Origin: Gossypium raimondii
Lineage: Eukaryota; Streptophyta; Magnoliopsida; Malvales; Malvaceae
Assembly: GCF_025698545.1 (NCBI RefSeq)
Contig: NC_068570.1
Location: forward strand, 48,813,924-48,877,923
Reading direction: 5' to 3'
DNA length: 64,000 nt
The notes below the pieces were generated by a model. The model was given only the letters and a program-made list of their open reading frames with translations. It made no database searches and was not told the origin of the DNA. Position numbers and translations under genes: made by a program. How positions within the stretch are numbered: position 1 is the stretch's first letter; every line of letters begins with the position of its first letter. Below, piece by piece: positions 1 to 11,441 of this stretch.

Positions 1-1130
1 AATGTTTATAACCCATTGTTACCACATAATGCTCACATCCAAAATAGAACTATACGAGACTCTATAGTACCTGCCTTCGATGATTTACAACCAGGAGTTG
101 TCAGGCCACCAATACAAGCTAGGAATTTTGAACACAAGCCAGTGATGTTTCAAATGCTGAACTCCAATGACCAATATGCTGGACTGGCACATGAAGCTAC
201 GAGAGAACATCTTAAATCCTTTTTATTGATTTGTGCTTCCTTTAGCCAACAAGGTGTTCCTGATGATGCCTTGAAGATGCAATTATTTCCTTATTCTTTG
301 TAGGGAAGAGATCGCACTTGGTTTCTAGGGCTACTTGCCAGATCAATTACTTCGTGGAATACTCTAGCCACGCAGGTTGTGTTACACTTTAACCCACCGA
401 CAATGAATGCTCATATTCGAAATGATATTACTACTTATCATCAGCTAGATGAGGAAAATCTTCATACCACATGGGAACGTTATAAGTCTTTTCTTTGACG
501 TTGTCCCATGCACGACATTCAACCAGAAACACAAACTGAGATTTTCTATAATGGTCTAAATTATCATTCGAGGAATCTTGTCGATGCATCAGCTAATGGA
601 CCTCTACTAGATTGTACTTATAATGAGGCTGTGAGAATTCTTGAGAGAATTGCTCAAAATGATTATCAATATCACATCTCTAGAGCTGCACTAGCAAAAA
701 CTACTCCAGGAGTTATTGAACTAAATGCAATATCTGTGCTAAGTGCCCAAGTCTCTTCACTTACAAACGTGATTAAAAATATGCACGGGACGAGTGACTT
801 TGCCTATAAAGGTGGCTCAATAATTGGATGTTCTTGTATTTTGCTGTGAAATTTTTGGTGACAATCATAGTTATGAAGATTGTCCGTAACATGTAAAAAA
901 TACATGTTATGTCCGTAATATTTGCAACAATTCTCACGAAAATTCTTACAACAACTCTGCACGCCACCAACAGTTTTGGGGAACTCAGAATTATGGACAA
1001 AATGCTACAACATTCAGATATGGGAATACATCTACTCAAGGTAATTATAATCCACGACAAGGGAATTACAATCAACAACAGAACTACAATCAGCATCCTC
1101 AGTTGTATCCCAAACAAGGTTAGATACAAT
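1..1130 (+). pseudogene. Retrotransposon gag (capsid/nucleocapsid) remnant
   Basis: Gag would package the element RNA. The reading frame runs from the window edge to a stop at 301-303, resumes by about 340, and is broken again near 498. The segment 508-849 resembles the retrotrans_gag domain (FYNGLN, and a later RILERIA stretch). It is followed by a zinc-knuckle-like CEIFGDNHSYEDC at about 844-885, close to the CX2CX4HX4C type but with one Cys position unclear. Downstream, 1040-1200 encodes a Gln/Asn/Tyr-rich tail. Several frameshifts and stops make it a pseudogene. The N-terminus is outside the window. Confidence 0.75.
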
Positions 1131-1776
1131 CATATCAAACAAAGATGCAGCCACAAATGATGAATTTGAATGATCAAGGACAACGACAACAACAGTATAC
1201 ACCAGCTTCTACTTCTAACCCATTAACTACCCTTAAGGCGTTAATACGGGAGCATATTATTCGCACAAAAGCTATTATTTAAGGAAATTTATCTTCCATT
1301 TGAGCATTGGAGGCACAATTGGGATAGCTTGCTTCAAATCTGAATACTCGACCACAAGGCTCATTACCTAGAGACACCGAAAATCCCAATCCAAGAGGGA
1401 AAGAGCACAATAAAGCCATCACTCCTAGGAGTTGTAAACAAACTAGTGAGCCGGTTATAGATTCTACTGTAGCATCCCCAGATGTTGATACTGTAAACCC
1501 TAATTAGAAGGGTGCATCTAAAGAGCTTGTCGATGTATCTGACAATGAAGTACTTCAAACTGTCACTCACATGTCTTATATTTGACCTTCAAAATTTTGG
1601 ACGCAACCATAAATGTCGCCGCAATCGGATGTACTTCCACCTGTACCTTTTCCACAAAGATTGAAGAGGAATGAACATGATAAATAGTATCAGCAGTTTT
1701 TGGATACACTGAAACAACTACAAATCAATATTCCTTTAGTGACGCTCTAGTACAAATATCGAGTTACAGGAAATTT

Positions 1777-2667
1777 ATGAAAGACTTCTTCTCCAAGAAG
1801 AAAAATCTCACTAATATTGAAACTATTACACTCACAGAAGGCTGTAGTGCTATTTTGACAAACAAGTTGCCCCTTAAATTGAAAGATCCTGGAAGCTTTA
1901 TCATTCCATGTTCGATTAACAACCATTATTTCGGCAAGGCTTTATGTGATTTGGGAGCTAGCATCAACCTCTTGCCATTATCTGCTTTCATAAAATTGAG
2001 AATCGGTCACATGAAACCTACTGCAATGACATTACAACTGGCAAATCGATCTTTAGCTCAATCTGAAGGGCAAATCAAAGATGTTTTATTTCATGTGGAT
2101 AAGTTTACTTTTTCAGCTAATTTTATCATACTTGACTGCGAGGCAGACAAGGAGGTTCTCATAATCTTGGGACAACTATTTTTAGCCATTGGTCGAACTC
2201 TCATTGATGTTTATAACGGGGAACTAACCATGCGACTTAACGATGAGCAAGTTACCTTCAGTGTTTTCGAGTCTGTTCATCACAAAGATAAAGCAGAAAG
2301 CCATATTGTCGATGTGCTAGATGATTTAATTGAGGAAGAATTAGAAAACCAAAGCACAGTCATTGCTGAAGAAATTGCAGTGACATCTGAGGCAGCTTCC
2401 TTAGACAATTGTGGTAGTGTGGTTGAAGCTAGTAAAGTTGAAATCAAGCATAGATGGCAAATTGAATCCTTAGACTTAACCAACAGAACAACTCTAATTT
2501 TCAAACCATCAATTGAAAAAACTCCTACTCTGGAATTGAAACCACTGCCTCCTCATCTCAAATACATTTTTTTGGGTAATCATAATACTCTTCCAGTTAT
2601 TATCTCTGCAACACTAGATGAAACACAAGAAAAGAAATTGACTCACATTATCAAGCAACACAAATAA
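1777..2667 (+). pseudogene. Retroelement aspartic protease region
   Basis: An open stretch of 296 codons. Residues 58-77 contain ALCDLGASINLLPLSAFIKL, the active-site region in the DLGA form that Athila/Tat proteases use in place of DTGA. A second hydrophobic beta segment ending in ILGQLFLAIGRTLID (about residues 129-143) matches the second half of a retropepsin fold. The C-terminal third is an acidic linker leading to the RT. In an intact element this would be one part of a gag-pol polyprotein. The frame closes at 2667 just before the RT, so it is not continuous with pol here. Confidence 0.8.
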
Positions 2668-2671
2668 GCTA

Positions 2672-3584
2672 TTGCCTGAAATATATATTCAAGGTACTAG
2701 TCCTTTTTTTTACATGCACAAAATCAAGTTAGAAGATGAAGGTAAGCAATTGATTGAACCGCAACGAAGGTTAAACAAGAAGATTAAAGAAGTTTTCAAG
2801 AAAGAAATCATAAAATGGCTTGATGTAAGAATTTTTTACCCGATTTCTGATAGCAAATGAGTGAGTCTAGTGCAATGCATCCCAAAAAAGAGTGGCATCA
2901 TAGTGGTTCGCAATGATAAGAATGCATTAATACCTACACGCATCCCCGCGGGATGGCGAGTCTGTATGGATTATCACAAATTGAATGCAGCCACAACGAA
3001 TGATTATTTTTCACCTCCCTTCATTGACCAAATGTTAGATCGGCTTGCTGGAAAAGCTTCTTATTGCTTCCTAGATGACTATTCTGGGTACAACCAAATT
3101 GCTATTGCACTGGAGGATCAGGAGAAAACAACTTTCACCTACCCTTTTGGTTCTTTTTTTTTCTCGTATGCCTTTCAGTCTTTGCAATGCACCAGCCACA
3201 TTTCAAAGGTGTATGATGGCAATATTCTCAGATATGACCAAAGACTCTTTAGAGGTTTTTATGGAGGACTTTTCAATTTATGGGAATGATTTTGATCATT
3301 GAGCTGACAATTTGGATAAAGTACTAAAGTGATTTGAGGACACTCATCTTGTCTTGAATTGGGAAAAATGTCATTTTATGGAAACTGAAGGCATTGTGTT
3401 GGGCTATCACATCTTTAATCAGGGTATTCAAGTAGAAAAAACTAAGGTGGAAATCATTGAGAAATTAACCCCACTGAAAAATGTGAAAGGTATTCGTAGC
3501 TTTCTTGGACATGCGGGATTTTACCAGCGGTTTATTAAGGATTTTTCAAAAACTGCAAAACCATTGTGCTCATTGTTAGAATAG
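2672..3584 (+). pseudogene. Ty3/gypsy reverse transcriptase, broken
   Basis: RNA-dependent DNA polymerase of the element, in several frames. The region 2672-2860 carries the approach to the RT. The region 2861-3160 has GWRVCMDYHKLNAAT, the canonical first RT block, and YCFLDDYSGYNQIAI, the conserved catalytic block. After a frameshift near 3160 the match continues with FMEDFSIYG at about 3258-3284, where related elements have FMDDF, so one of the paired catalytic aspartates is a glutamate. The segment 3354-3584 has the GYHIFNQGIQV and IRSFLGHAGFYQRFI blocks. Stops at 2858-2860 and 3582-3584 and the frameshifts show decay. Confidence 0.88.
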
Positions 3585-3590
3585 ACCCTA

Positions 3591-4180
3591 AAGGTCTTCT
3601 TTGACGAGGCATGTCTAGATGCCTTTATTCAGTTAAAGAATCAGTTGGTCAATGTACCCATTGTCATTACACCGAATTGGTTTCAACATTTCGAAGTTAT
3701 GTGCGATACAAGTGACTTCGCTGTGGGTTCAATGCTAGGACAACGCAAGGGAAAAATATTTCACACCTTTTATTATGCTAGCAGAACTCTTACAGAGACT
3801 CAATTCAATTATACCACCACAGAGAAAGAATTGTTGGTCGTAGTCTTTACTTTCGACAAGTTTCGCTCTTATCTTGTCGACGCAAAAGTTACGGTATTCA
3901 CTAATCACTCTGCGTTGCGATATCTCTTTGCGAAAAAAGATGCCAAACCAAGATTGATACGATGGATATTATTATTGCAAAAATTTGAAATCGAGATAAA
4001 AGACCCAAAGGGGTTAGAGAATCAAGTTGCCAATTATTTGTCTAGATTGGAATTGGCAACGAAAATTGAAAAATACTTCAAATTGCCGACATATTCCCAA
4101 ATGAGATGTTATTCGCTGTCGATGCAACTCCTTGGTATGCAAACTTGGTTAATTACTTGGTGTGTGGAAAGCTCCCATTG
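3591..4180 (+). pseudogene. Ty3/gypsy RNase H domain
   Basis: This domain degrades RNA in the RNA:DNA hybrid. It follows the RT with one stop between them. [16 protein letters not shown] (about residues 24-39 of the 3645-4181 frame), [20 protein letters not shown] and [14 protein letters not shown] match the gypsy RNase H blocks. The last block has N in FTNHSAL where related elements usually have D (FTDHxAL). The run VANYLSRLE near 4030 marks the end of the domain. Confidence 0.85.
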
Positions 4181-4185
4181 AGTAT

Positions 4186-5148
4186 CAAGAGCCATAAAAA
4201 AGAAAGATTTCTTTGTGATGTAGTGAAATACCATTGGAACGAGCCATATTTATTCAAGGTATGCAATGACAACATTATTCAGCGTTGTGTTCCAGAAGAG
4301 GAGATGCTCTCAATTCTGAAGCACTATCATGATGCTCCTTATGGAGGTCATTTCGGTGTTATGAGAACTTCTACTAAGGTTTTTCAATCAAGATTTTACT
4401 GGACATTATTGTTCAATGATGCTCATAACTTTGTGAATCAATGCGATAAATGTCAGCACACCAATTCTATTTCCTGACGTAATGAAATTTTACAATAGCC
4501 AATTATGGAAGTTGAATTGTTCGAAGTTTGGGGAATGGATTTTATGAGACCATTTCCAAATTCATTTGGAAATCTTTATATATTAGTTACCATTAACAAT
4601 GTCTCCAAGTGGGTGGAGGTTGTTGCTGTCCCAAAGGATGATGCAAGGAAAGTGCTTAAATTATTTCATAAGCATATACTCACCTGTTTTGGTACACCAA
4701 GGGCATTGATTAGTGATCAGGGTACACATTTCCATTGCAACCAAGTGGCAGCCGCATTAAAGAGATATGAAGTTAATCATAGAATAGCCACTACTTATCA
4801 TCCACAAACCAATGGACAAGCCGAAGTATCAAATCGAAAAATTAAGAACATTCTCGAGAAATTTGTGAACCTTCCAAAGAAAGATTGGTCCCCCGATTGG
4901 GTGATGCTCTATGGGCTTCACAAACAGCATACAAGACTCAATTGGGGATGTCGCCGAATCAATTGGTTTTTAGGAAAGCATGTCACTTCCCAGTTGAACT
5001 GGACCACAAAACGATGTGGGTAATTAAGCAAGTGAACATGGACTATGAAGCTGCTAGAAAGAAAATGCTGTTGGAAACCACCGAGGTAGAAGAGATTTTA
5101 AGAAATGCTTATGAAAATGCTACGGTTTATAAGGAAAAGACCAAATGA
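4186..5148 (+). pseudogene. Ty3/gypsy integrase, broken
   Basis: Integrase inserts the cDNA copy. An N-terminal HHCC zinc-binding region lies at about 4320-4460 (HYHDAPYGGHFG, then CDKCQH). The catalytic core in 4505-5023 shows [18 protein letters not shown] and a Glu in the [11 protein letters not shown] stretch, in the D-D-E arrangement. A stop at about 4477 separates the zinc region from the core. A frameshift near 4915 moves the C-terminal part to the frame ending at 5148. The Asp and Glu residues look intact but the ORF is not continuous. Confidence 0.87.
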
Positions 5149-5580
5149 TGGAATGCAATTTATTTTGCAGAGACCATTAACTTGGTCCAAACATTTTAAA
5201 TTTTGAATTTATTACTCCGAGATTTCATCTTATTTTATTCCTGTTTTGTAAAGCTTGTTTTCTTTCCTTTTTGTAGAATAATAAGGTACCAATATTGACA
5301 CAACAAGATTTGGTTGTCAACGCATTCCGTACCACTATGTTACCATTAATCAGAATTAAGGGAAATTCAAACTCCATCGTTGGATCAAAATACACCCAGG
5401 CATTTGCTCTGTTTGCGCAGGCACAATTCTTAATGGATGCAACTCTTCCCACTAGCTTTGTATCTCTCCACAAAACATCACGACTCCTTATAAAGTCTAC
5501 ACCACTGTGCCGACTGTAAAGCATCCAAGCAACCATTTTTATTCATCTTTCTTTCTCAAGATCTTACCTTTTCCTCTTAA
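5149..5580 (+). other. Post-integrase spacer of the Athila-like element
   Basis: A short AT-rich stretch (5150-5290) is followed by about 230 bases open in one frame (5295-5519). I do not recognise the product. It lies where Athila-type elements have the junction between pol and the downstream ORF. No splice site can be assigned with confidence. Confidence 0.4.
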
Positions 5581-5602
5581 AATCTTCTTCCCTCCACAAA
5601 AG

Positions 5603-8446
5603 ATGGCAAGAATAAGAGGTTCGACCAAGAAAGCCAACAAATTTACTAAACAACATACGTCCTCCGCTACTGCAATTCATGAGTCGAAATTGTTGGATCG
5701 TCGGCACCCCTACAGCGCAGCGAAAAAATAAAAATTCGGCAACCCTAACCACGGATCCATGTGTGAGGAACGAATCGAGATGATAAAGGTTACGAAATTA
5801 CCAAATTTTTATTCTGAGTAGACAGCAGCGCCTCAACAACGAGTAGTCTGATATGCTATCGAACCAAGCCGCAATCTATCGTGACCCCGGCCTCTACGTA
5901 ATCCACCCAGGTGATTATGAACGGAAGAAATCCCCAAAATAGTTTTAAAAAGAATTTTCTTTGACGGTTGCTAGACCCAAGCAAAGAAAAAAATGAGATT
6001 CTTATATATCTTTTTTAAGGTTTCTAGAAATTAAAATAAATATAATAATATTTTAAACCAAAAATTATAATTACATTAATTATAATATAATTTTGGTAAA
6101 CCATATATTTATTTGAATTTATATACTAACCAAATTCATGTTCTCATAATGCGTACAACAACCTTGTACATAATGTGTTCGACATTTGATTACCCAATTA
6201 AATTAATTCTATAATTAATTTAATTCAAACGACAACCAAACACAATACCAACTATGTTTTTTTCTGTTCATTTCAACTATAGGGTGTGACCCTCTAGGTT
6301 CCTGTAACGTTAGCAGTAATACTAGAACGATTCCAATGTTACAAACAATGAGTGGCATCTAGCAATGCATCATTGCTACCTAAGTCACAAGAAATCATGA
6401 TTCGATATAACCTTTTATGATTAACCTTTTATGCAATAATCCTTAAGTCCTTTATCTTTGGATTGGACACAAGTCATGGAATAGTCAACTTGCATAGTCC
6501 ATTCCATGTTCCTTGATATCTTAAGCAGACTACGATATACAAATAAGTATGACATCTCATTTCAACTTCTTTGAGCATGGCCATGCATTTCTAGTCTCAG
6601 TCAATCAAATGGCCTAAGATATTACTCCCATTATGTAAGAGGGGCTTATCCTATCTCGATCAACCATATCCCTCTACATAGATCGTGGTATATCCAACAT
6701 CAGCCTTTATAGAATAACCAGTTATGGTGTACGTTTGACTGTATCAAAATATACAACTCACGATGTTGGGATTATGATGATCTCAAGTCTAAGGATCATA
6801 TACATATTAATCACTATGAGTAATGTTGTGACAATTACATAATAATCCAAGAAACATACTCATAACAGGTCACTCCAATATGTTGTTCTCTAACACACAT
6901 ATTCATGCATCGATTCAGGCATTCCATATCAATGACAACTCTTTATCATCAACCAACTACATGTTAGTCTTAATGCATTATTGTTGTTCTATCCAACAAT
7001 AATACTTGACTAAGGAACTTTTAAGAATAATCATATTATTCTTAGGACATTATTATAAAACAGTTTATTTATACACACAGAAAAGAAACTGAAATAATAA
7101 TGGTAACGCCTTATATTAATAAACATGAGAAATCAAGTATGTTATTACAACCATCTCATGATTGATCTTTGGGCATACTCTAACAGGAATCCCCCAGGCC
7201 AGTGCAGAAAAAGGAACCAGTAATCTTTTTGAATAAAACAACCAAGGAACGATTTCAAGACAACATATTGCGGTGAAATTTTCACTCCGAACAAGGTATT
7301 TCCCTGTCGCAACAATAGGAGTTGGGCAAACAAATTCACTGAACCATTTCTAAACTAAAATGGGGAAATTTTTACGCACACCTTAGAAGCTATTCCACTT
7401 CCCTAGTACGTGAGTGTTATGCCAACCTCTATGACCAAGAATTAGAGTTTATTTTTATTCATGAAGGTCTCATTCCATGGGACGCCAAAATAATCAATGA
7501 ACTGTACAACATTATGGTTGATGTCGACAAACACTTCGAGTTCTTTGTGAAAGTGACAAATAAAAAAAAGAACCTACTGGTACAAGATTTTTGTATTGAA
7601 TGAGCAGTGTAGACAGTGTCGCATTCAAAGAATTTTATGATGCACTGTCGTTTCCTAACGCTGCACAGCAAAATTTGGTTTCACTTTGTTATCTGTAGAT
7701 TACTTCCATCTACCCACAACACCACCGTTAACCTTGACAGAATGTGTCTGATACATTCCATTATCAAGGGCAGAAGAATTGATGTCGGTGCAATACTCTA
7801 TTTAGAAATTACTGAATGCGCCGCCAGGCAGACCGATATTTTGGTTTTCCCATCATTGGTCAAGTCACTGTGTCAACAGAAAGGAATTGTACCCCGGGGA
7901 GATGAAGAAATCATGGATAGTAAAGGTCCAATTAATGAAACCTATGTCGAGAGAATGACTCGTGGCACAAAAACACCATTACTGAAGGAGGTAGGAACCA
8001 GCAAGATAAGTAAGGGAAAAGCCAAAGCCGATAGTAAAGGAACAAACCCGCATACAGAGACATCATTATGGAGCAAGCTGAAGGATGTTGAGAAAATGGT
8101 TAATTCCATCAACAATAGGCAGATCAAGCTTGTCGCTACAGTAGAAGATATGGAAAGATCTCAAAATTTGTTTTATGCTTATACCAGAGCCTGGAACAGT
8201 TCTATTATAGACACATTAGGCCAACTGAGCCTATCCTTATTAAGGCAAAAGATTCATAGCTTTTTTGAAGATGGCATTTTTGTTGATCAAGAGGACACTA
8301 TTGTTGAGAATGAAGTTGATGTTACAGAAGCGAAAGTTGTTGCTGAAGAGGAAGTTGTTGTTGAAAATGAGAATGAAAAAAAGAAGATTTTGTTGAGAAG
8401 GTTGTCACCGCACCTGAATTTGTGGGTACAAATATTGATAATTTGA
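5603..8446 (+). pseudogene. Post-integrase ORF of Athila-like element, interrupted by solo LTR
   Basis: The ORF starts at an ATG at 5603 (MARIRGST...), typical of the extra 3' ORF of Athila/Tat elements. It is open to the insertion at 5691. Past the LTR, from 7186, the same kind of protein continues, so the insertion split a formerly continuous frame. Stops and frameshifts follow (near 7275 and 7605). The segment 7616-8446 resembles the 'putative plant transposon protein' domain: LIHSIIKGRRIDVG, then VFPSLVKSLCQQKGI and KGPINETYV. The C-terminus is acidic and Glu/Val-rich (8300-8400). The function of this ORF is unknown. Some authors compare it with env-like ORFs. Confidence 0.65.
5691..7185 (-). 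mobile_element. Solo LTR, probably Ty1/copia type, inside the Athila-like ORF
   Basis: The segment begins TGTTGGA and ends TCTAACA, giving short inverted ends. It is flanked by GAAAT (5686-5690) and GGAAT (7186-7190), a 5 bp target-site duplication with one mismatch. It is 1495 bp and has no coding capacity. A TATATAAG-type box lies on the minus strand at about 6002-6010, about 310 bp from the left end. That is the expected U3/R position if the LTR reads leftward. It is therefore most likely a solo LTR left by LTR-LTR recombination. The copia assignment is inference from general sequence style. Confidence 0.82.
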
Positions 8447-9631
8447 AGCGAACTGGAGTGAGACCGGCGGCAGGTGCTGAGGTCACTAGTGAGGAGCAAT
8501 GCAATTTATGGGCAATAGTGGTTTACACTAGACCATTCCAAGTGGCCTCTCCTAAACAAACAATAGTCGATGATGCCGGGGCTGAGCGAAGAACTTAGGA
8601 GCAATCCGAAGACCGCGCAAAGCCCAAAGAAAAGAAAAGGAAGCGCTCTAAGGATAAAAAATGAAAGAAGGAGGAGAAGGAAGAAACATCATGCAACCAT
8701 AGTAATGGATGCGGATAACTGAGTTAGTTTTATTTTAAAATTATAGTTGTAGTTTTCATGCATTGCATATAGTTGTAAGTCACATTTTGTTTAGTACACA
8801 TTGTCACTGCATTTTTATTATCATTATATATTCATTTCAATGCATTAGGGGCAATGCAATCTTTAAGTTTGGGGGGAATGTATATAGGATTTGGAGACAC
8901 CCACATTTTAATTTTTTTTGAAGCATGCAAGGTTTATGCACAATTGTTCAAAAAATTTTATTATATTCAATGCTTAATTCTTGGATCATAAAAATTGTCA
9001 AAGAATGAGTTGGATAAATTTGGCTGAATGTTGTATCTTCAATACTTTGATAAATGATTTAGGTTGCGTTAGTAATAAATGACAAGTAGCATTCCTTGAA
9101 TCTTGCATGAAACTGCCTTTTTAGCTACTTATATAGATATAGATAGTTATAAATAAGAGACACTCCAAAGTGGGTGTATTGTGGAATGTTAAAAAGGGAA
9201 CACTCCAATACAAGCGTTAGAAAAATGAATCTGGCCAAATGTCGTCACTGCATGAATGTGTGTCGATGCAATTACGTACTCCTTGGGGTTTGTTGCACCC
9301 CATTGTTACTTATAAGAACAAGGGTACAGTAATGCAATGATATCCCTTATTCTAAAAAAAAAGATATATAAATACTTAGTGTTGTACAATAAATGTTGTA
9401 TTGGTAGACAGAATTTAGGATTTGAAGCATGATGATGGCCTTGATAAAAGTGCCATCTTACTCATTCATGCTTATGTATTTCAATGCAATATTCTTTTAT
9501 CTAAATGTAATTCATTCATTGAGAATTTAGAAGATTCAAGTTGCAAGAATGATCATTTGCCTTAATAAAATTTTTTTAGCCTTGCTAGTTTCTGTTTTAC
9601 TTGAGGACAAGTAAAAACTCAAGTTTGGGGG
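8447..9631 (+). other. Athila-like 3' non-coding region with two polypurine-like tracts
   Basis: This non-coding AT-rich DNA lies between the last ORF and the 3' LTR. Two similar G-rich tracts occur: at about 8861-8878 (after GCATTAGGGGCAATGCAAT) and at 9621-9631, directly before the LTR. The second is the likely plus-strand primer because the LTR TG follows it immediately. The duplication of the motif is characteristic of this element type and recurs at 41.9 and 42.7 kb. Confidence 0.6.
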
Positions 9632-10818
9632 TGTAGTTGTACTAGAAAGAACATATGTTTTCTCCCTACTTATTGGTTAATTTGTTCCCATTTATTTATC
9701 TTTAGCATAAATTTTAGCTTTTTTAGCTTAGTAAATTGCATTTTATAACCCAATGAATGCTAGCCTATTTTATTCTTAATTTTGTTATCTTTCTGTACTA
9801 ATGTCGATGTATTAGTTAATTCCAGATTGCATCCAAAATTGTCACTACAATTGACAGTTGTCTCGATAAAAAACCAAAAGTATGTGAGTTGCCTAGTCCG
9901 GTGTAACTACCCTGTACGAACAAGGACAGAAGAATCCTAAGGGAAGGACACCTGTACTGTTGAGGAAAACATAAAAGATTAACGTGAGAAGAATGAAGAG
10001 GGGAATTCTTTTGACCACCATTTTTCCTTACCCTATTTTTGAAGCTTGCGGCTATGGCAGCTTAAACCTTCCTTGAGTGAGCCAACGTGAAGATTAATGC
10101 AGATTCATTCCTGAAGAGGAGTTTAAGTGCGAGACAAGAGGAAATCGAGAGATTCGGTTAGTTAACTAGGAATAGTCTTCTCCACTAGATTCTTTCTTAT
10201 TTCTAACGCTGGTGATTAATCTATATTTTCTATTGTATGGAAGTACAATGAATTCTTGGTTAAATGTTATCTTATTAAATCTATTTTATTGTTTAATCTT
10301 GGGGGTTTGAGTGTTTTAAAAATAGAAGTGTTATTGAAGTCACTAACACTGGAAAGTGCAGTGACAATTTAAGCTAATAAGCATTACAGCGGAAGTTGAG
10401 TAAGGGCTAAAGGAATTTAGTCCACTTGTTCAAATATATATTACCCTCATTGGAAGGTGAGGTTAATGTGTATGGTTAAGTCCCAGATTAAACAGAGGAG
10501 TGGCATTTGGTAAGTTATACATTGAATTTTATTGCATCAACAATCACCCATCTTTTATACCTTGCGAGTACTTAGTATTCTGCTAAAGATTCACGTTGGG
10601 GATTACAGTTTATCCATAGCATGTCTTAACTTATTGTTTTCAAGTTATTGCTTCGACATCTTTCCTCACGATTTATTTTGTTTTTATCTATTTATTACAA
10701 TGACAATAATAGACAAAAGACAACCATCCCTGTGGGATCGATATCCGACAGACTCACATCTGTCTACTATACTTGCATCGACAGTGTATGCTTACACATT
10801 ATTGCTGTGACGTTTACA
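9632..10818 (+). repeat. 3' LTR of the Athila-like element
   Basis: It begins TGTAGTTGTAC directly after the polypurine tract AAGTTTGGGGG. It includes CCCTGTGGGATCGATA (about 10730), a type of segment often seen near the U5 end of Athila/Tat LTRs. The right end is not certain. The CA at 10817-10818 gives about 1.19 kb, a plausible length. The 5' LTR is outside the window, so the target duplication cannot be checked. Confidence 0.65.
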
Positions 10819-10824
10819 GCTGGT

Positions 10825-11180
10825 CAATTCTTCAAGCTTTCTTTTAACATTACATTTAGGAGTGATATCACATTGGGTGACATGAAAAAGAAGATTCTTA
10901 GAAAATCCATTTCAAAAATACAGTTGATCATGCTTTTAAACATATTCTATTTATGGTAAAGTCATCACCGAAACCGCACAATTCTAATTATAGTAATATA
11001 TTGACAATGAAACATTCATTTCTAGAAGTATCCTGAGAATGGTATCCCTTAGAAAGAATTGATGAGTCTAAATCAAGTTTACCAATTTAATTAAGCGCAT
11101 TATCATCAGTGCGACTAATTAAGAGAGTTTTACTAAACTAGCTAGGGGAACTAAAAACTTTATAATTTGCAATATCGAGT
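10825..11180. repeat. Diverged direct repeat, copy A
   Basis: This segment matches 14014-14450 by eye. Shared stretches include CTTTTAACA, CAGTTGATCATGC, ACAATGAAACA and TTACCAAT.TAATTAAGC, in the same order. No coding capacity was seen. The retrotransposon LTR ends right at its left edge, so the element may have inserted into this repeat. No TIR or LTR ends were found. Confidence 0.6.
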
Positions 11181-11441
11181 GTTTGTAATATTTTGGAACA
11201 AAATTCTTCAGCTATAATTGTTGCTAATATCTGGCATGTGTGATAGCTCATCTTAAAAAAAACTAATCCATTGAAGAAACATATATTGGATATAGGATTA
11301 GAGCGAATCAAGCAACCAGATCCTCTTCAAAAAAGAGCTTGGATCAGGACAACTTGGAATGCTTATCTCTAAAATGTCCACATTATCTTGAACTTTTCTA
11401 TTATATTGTATATGTTGTTTTAGCTACATTTTTATAGGGGG

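Larger units (their letters stand above)
1..10818 (+). mobile_element. Athila-like Ty3/gypsy LTR retrotransposon, 5' end outside window
   Basis: A decayed Ty3/gypsy element reading rightward. The domain order is gag, aspartic protease, reverse transcriptase, RNase H, integrase, then a long 3' region with an extra ORF, a polypurine tract at about 9621-9631 and a 3' LTR. The order RT-RNase H-integrase defines the Metaviridae. The DLGAS-type protease motif, the post-integrase ORF and the long 3' non-coding tail fit the Athila/Tat branch. The 5' LTR, primer-binding site and start of gag lie left of the window. Many in-frame stops and frameshifts break the coding region, so it cannot be autonomous. 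A solo LTR (5691-7185) is inserted in the last ORF. The lineage call rests on motifs only. Confidence 0.88.

Noticed and set aside
773..1129. Minus-strand frame of 118 codons with hydrophobic runs
   Set aside because: It is antisense to the gag remnant and has no motif. A chance frame.
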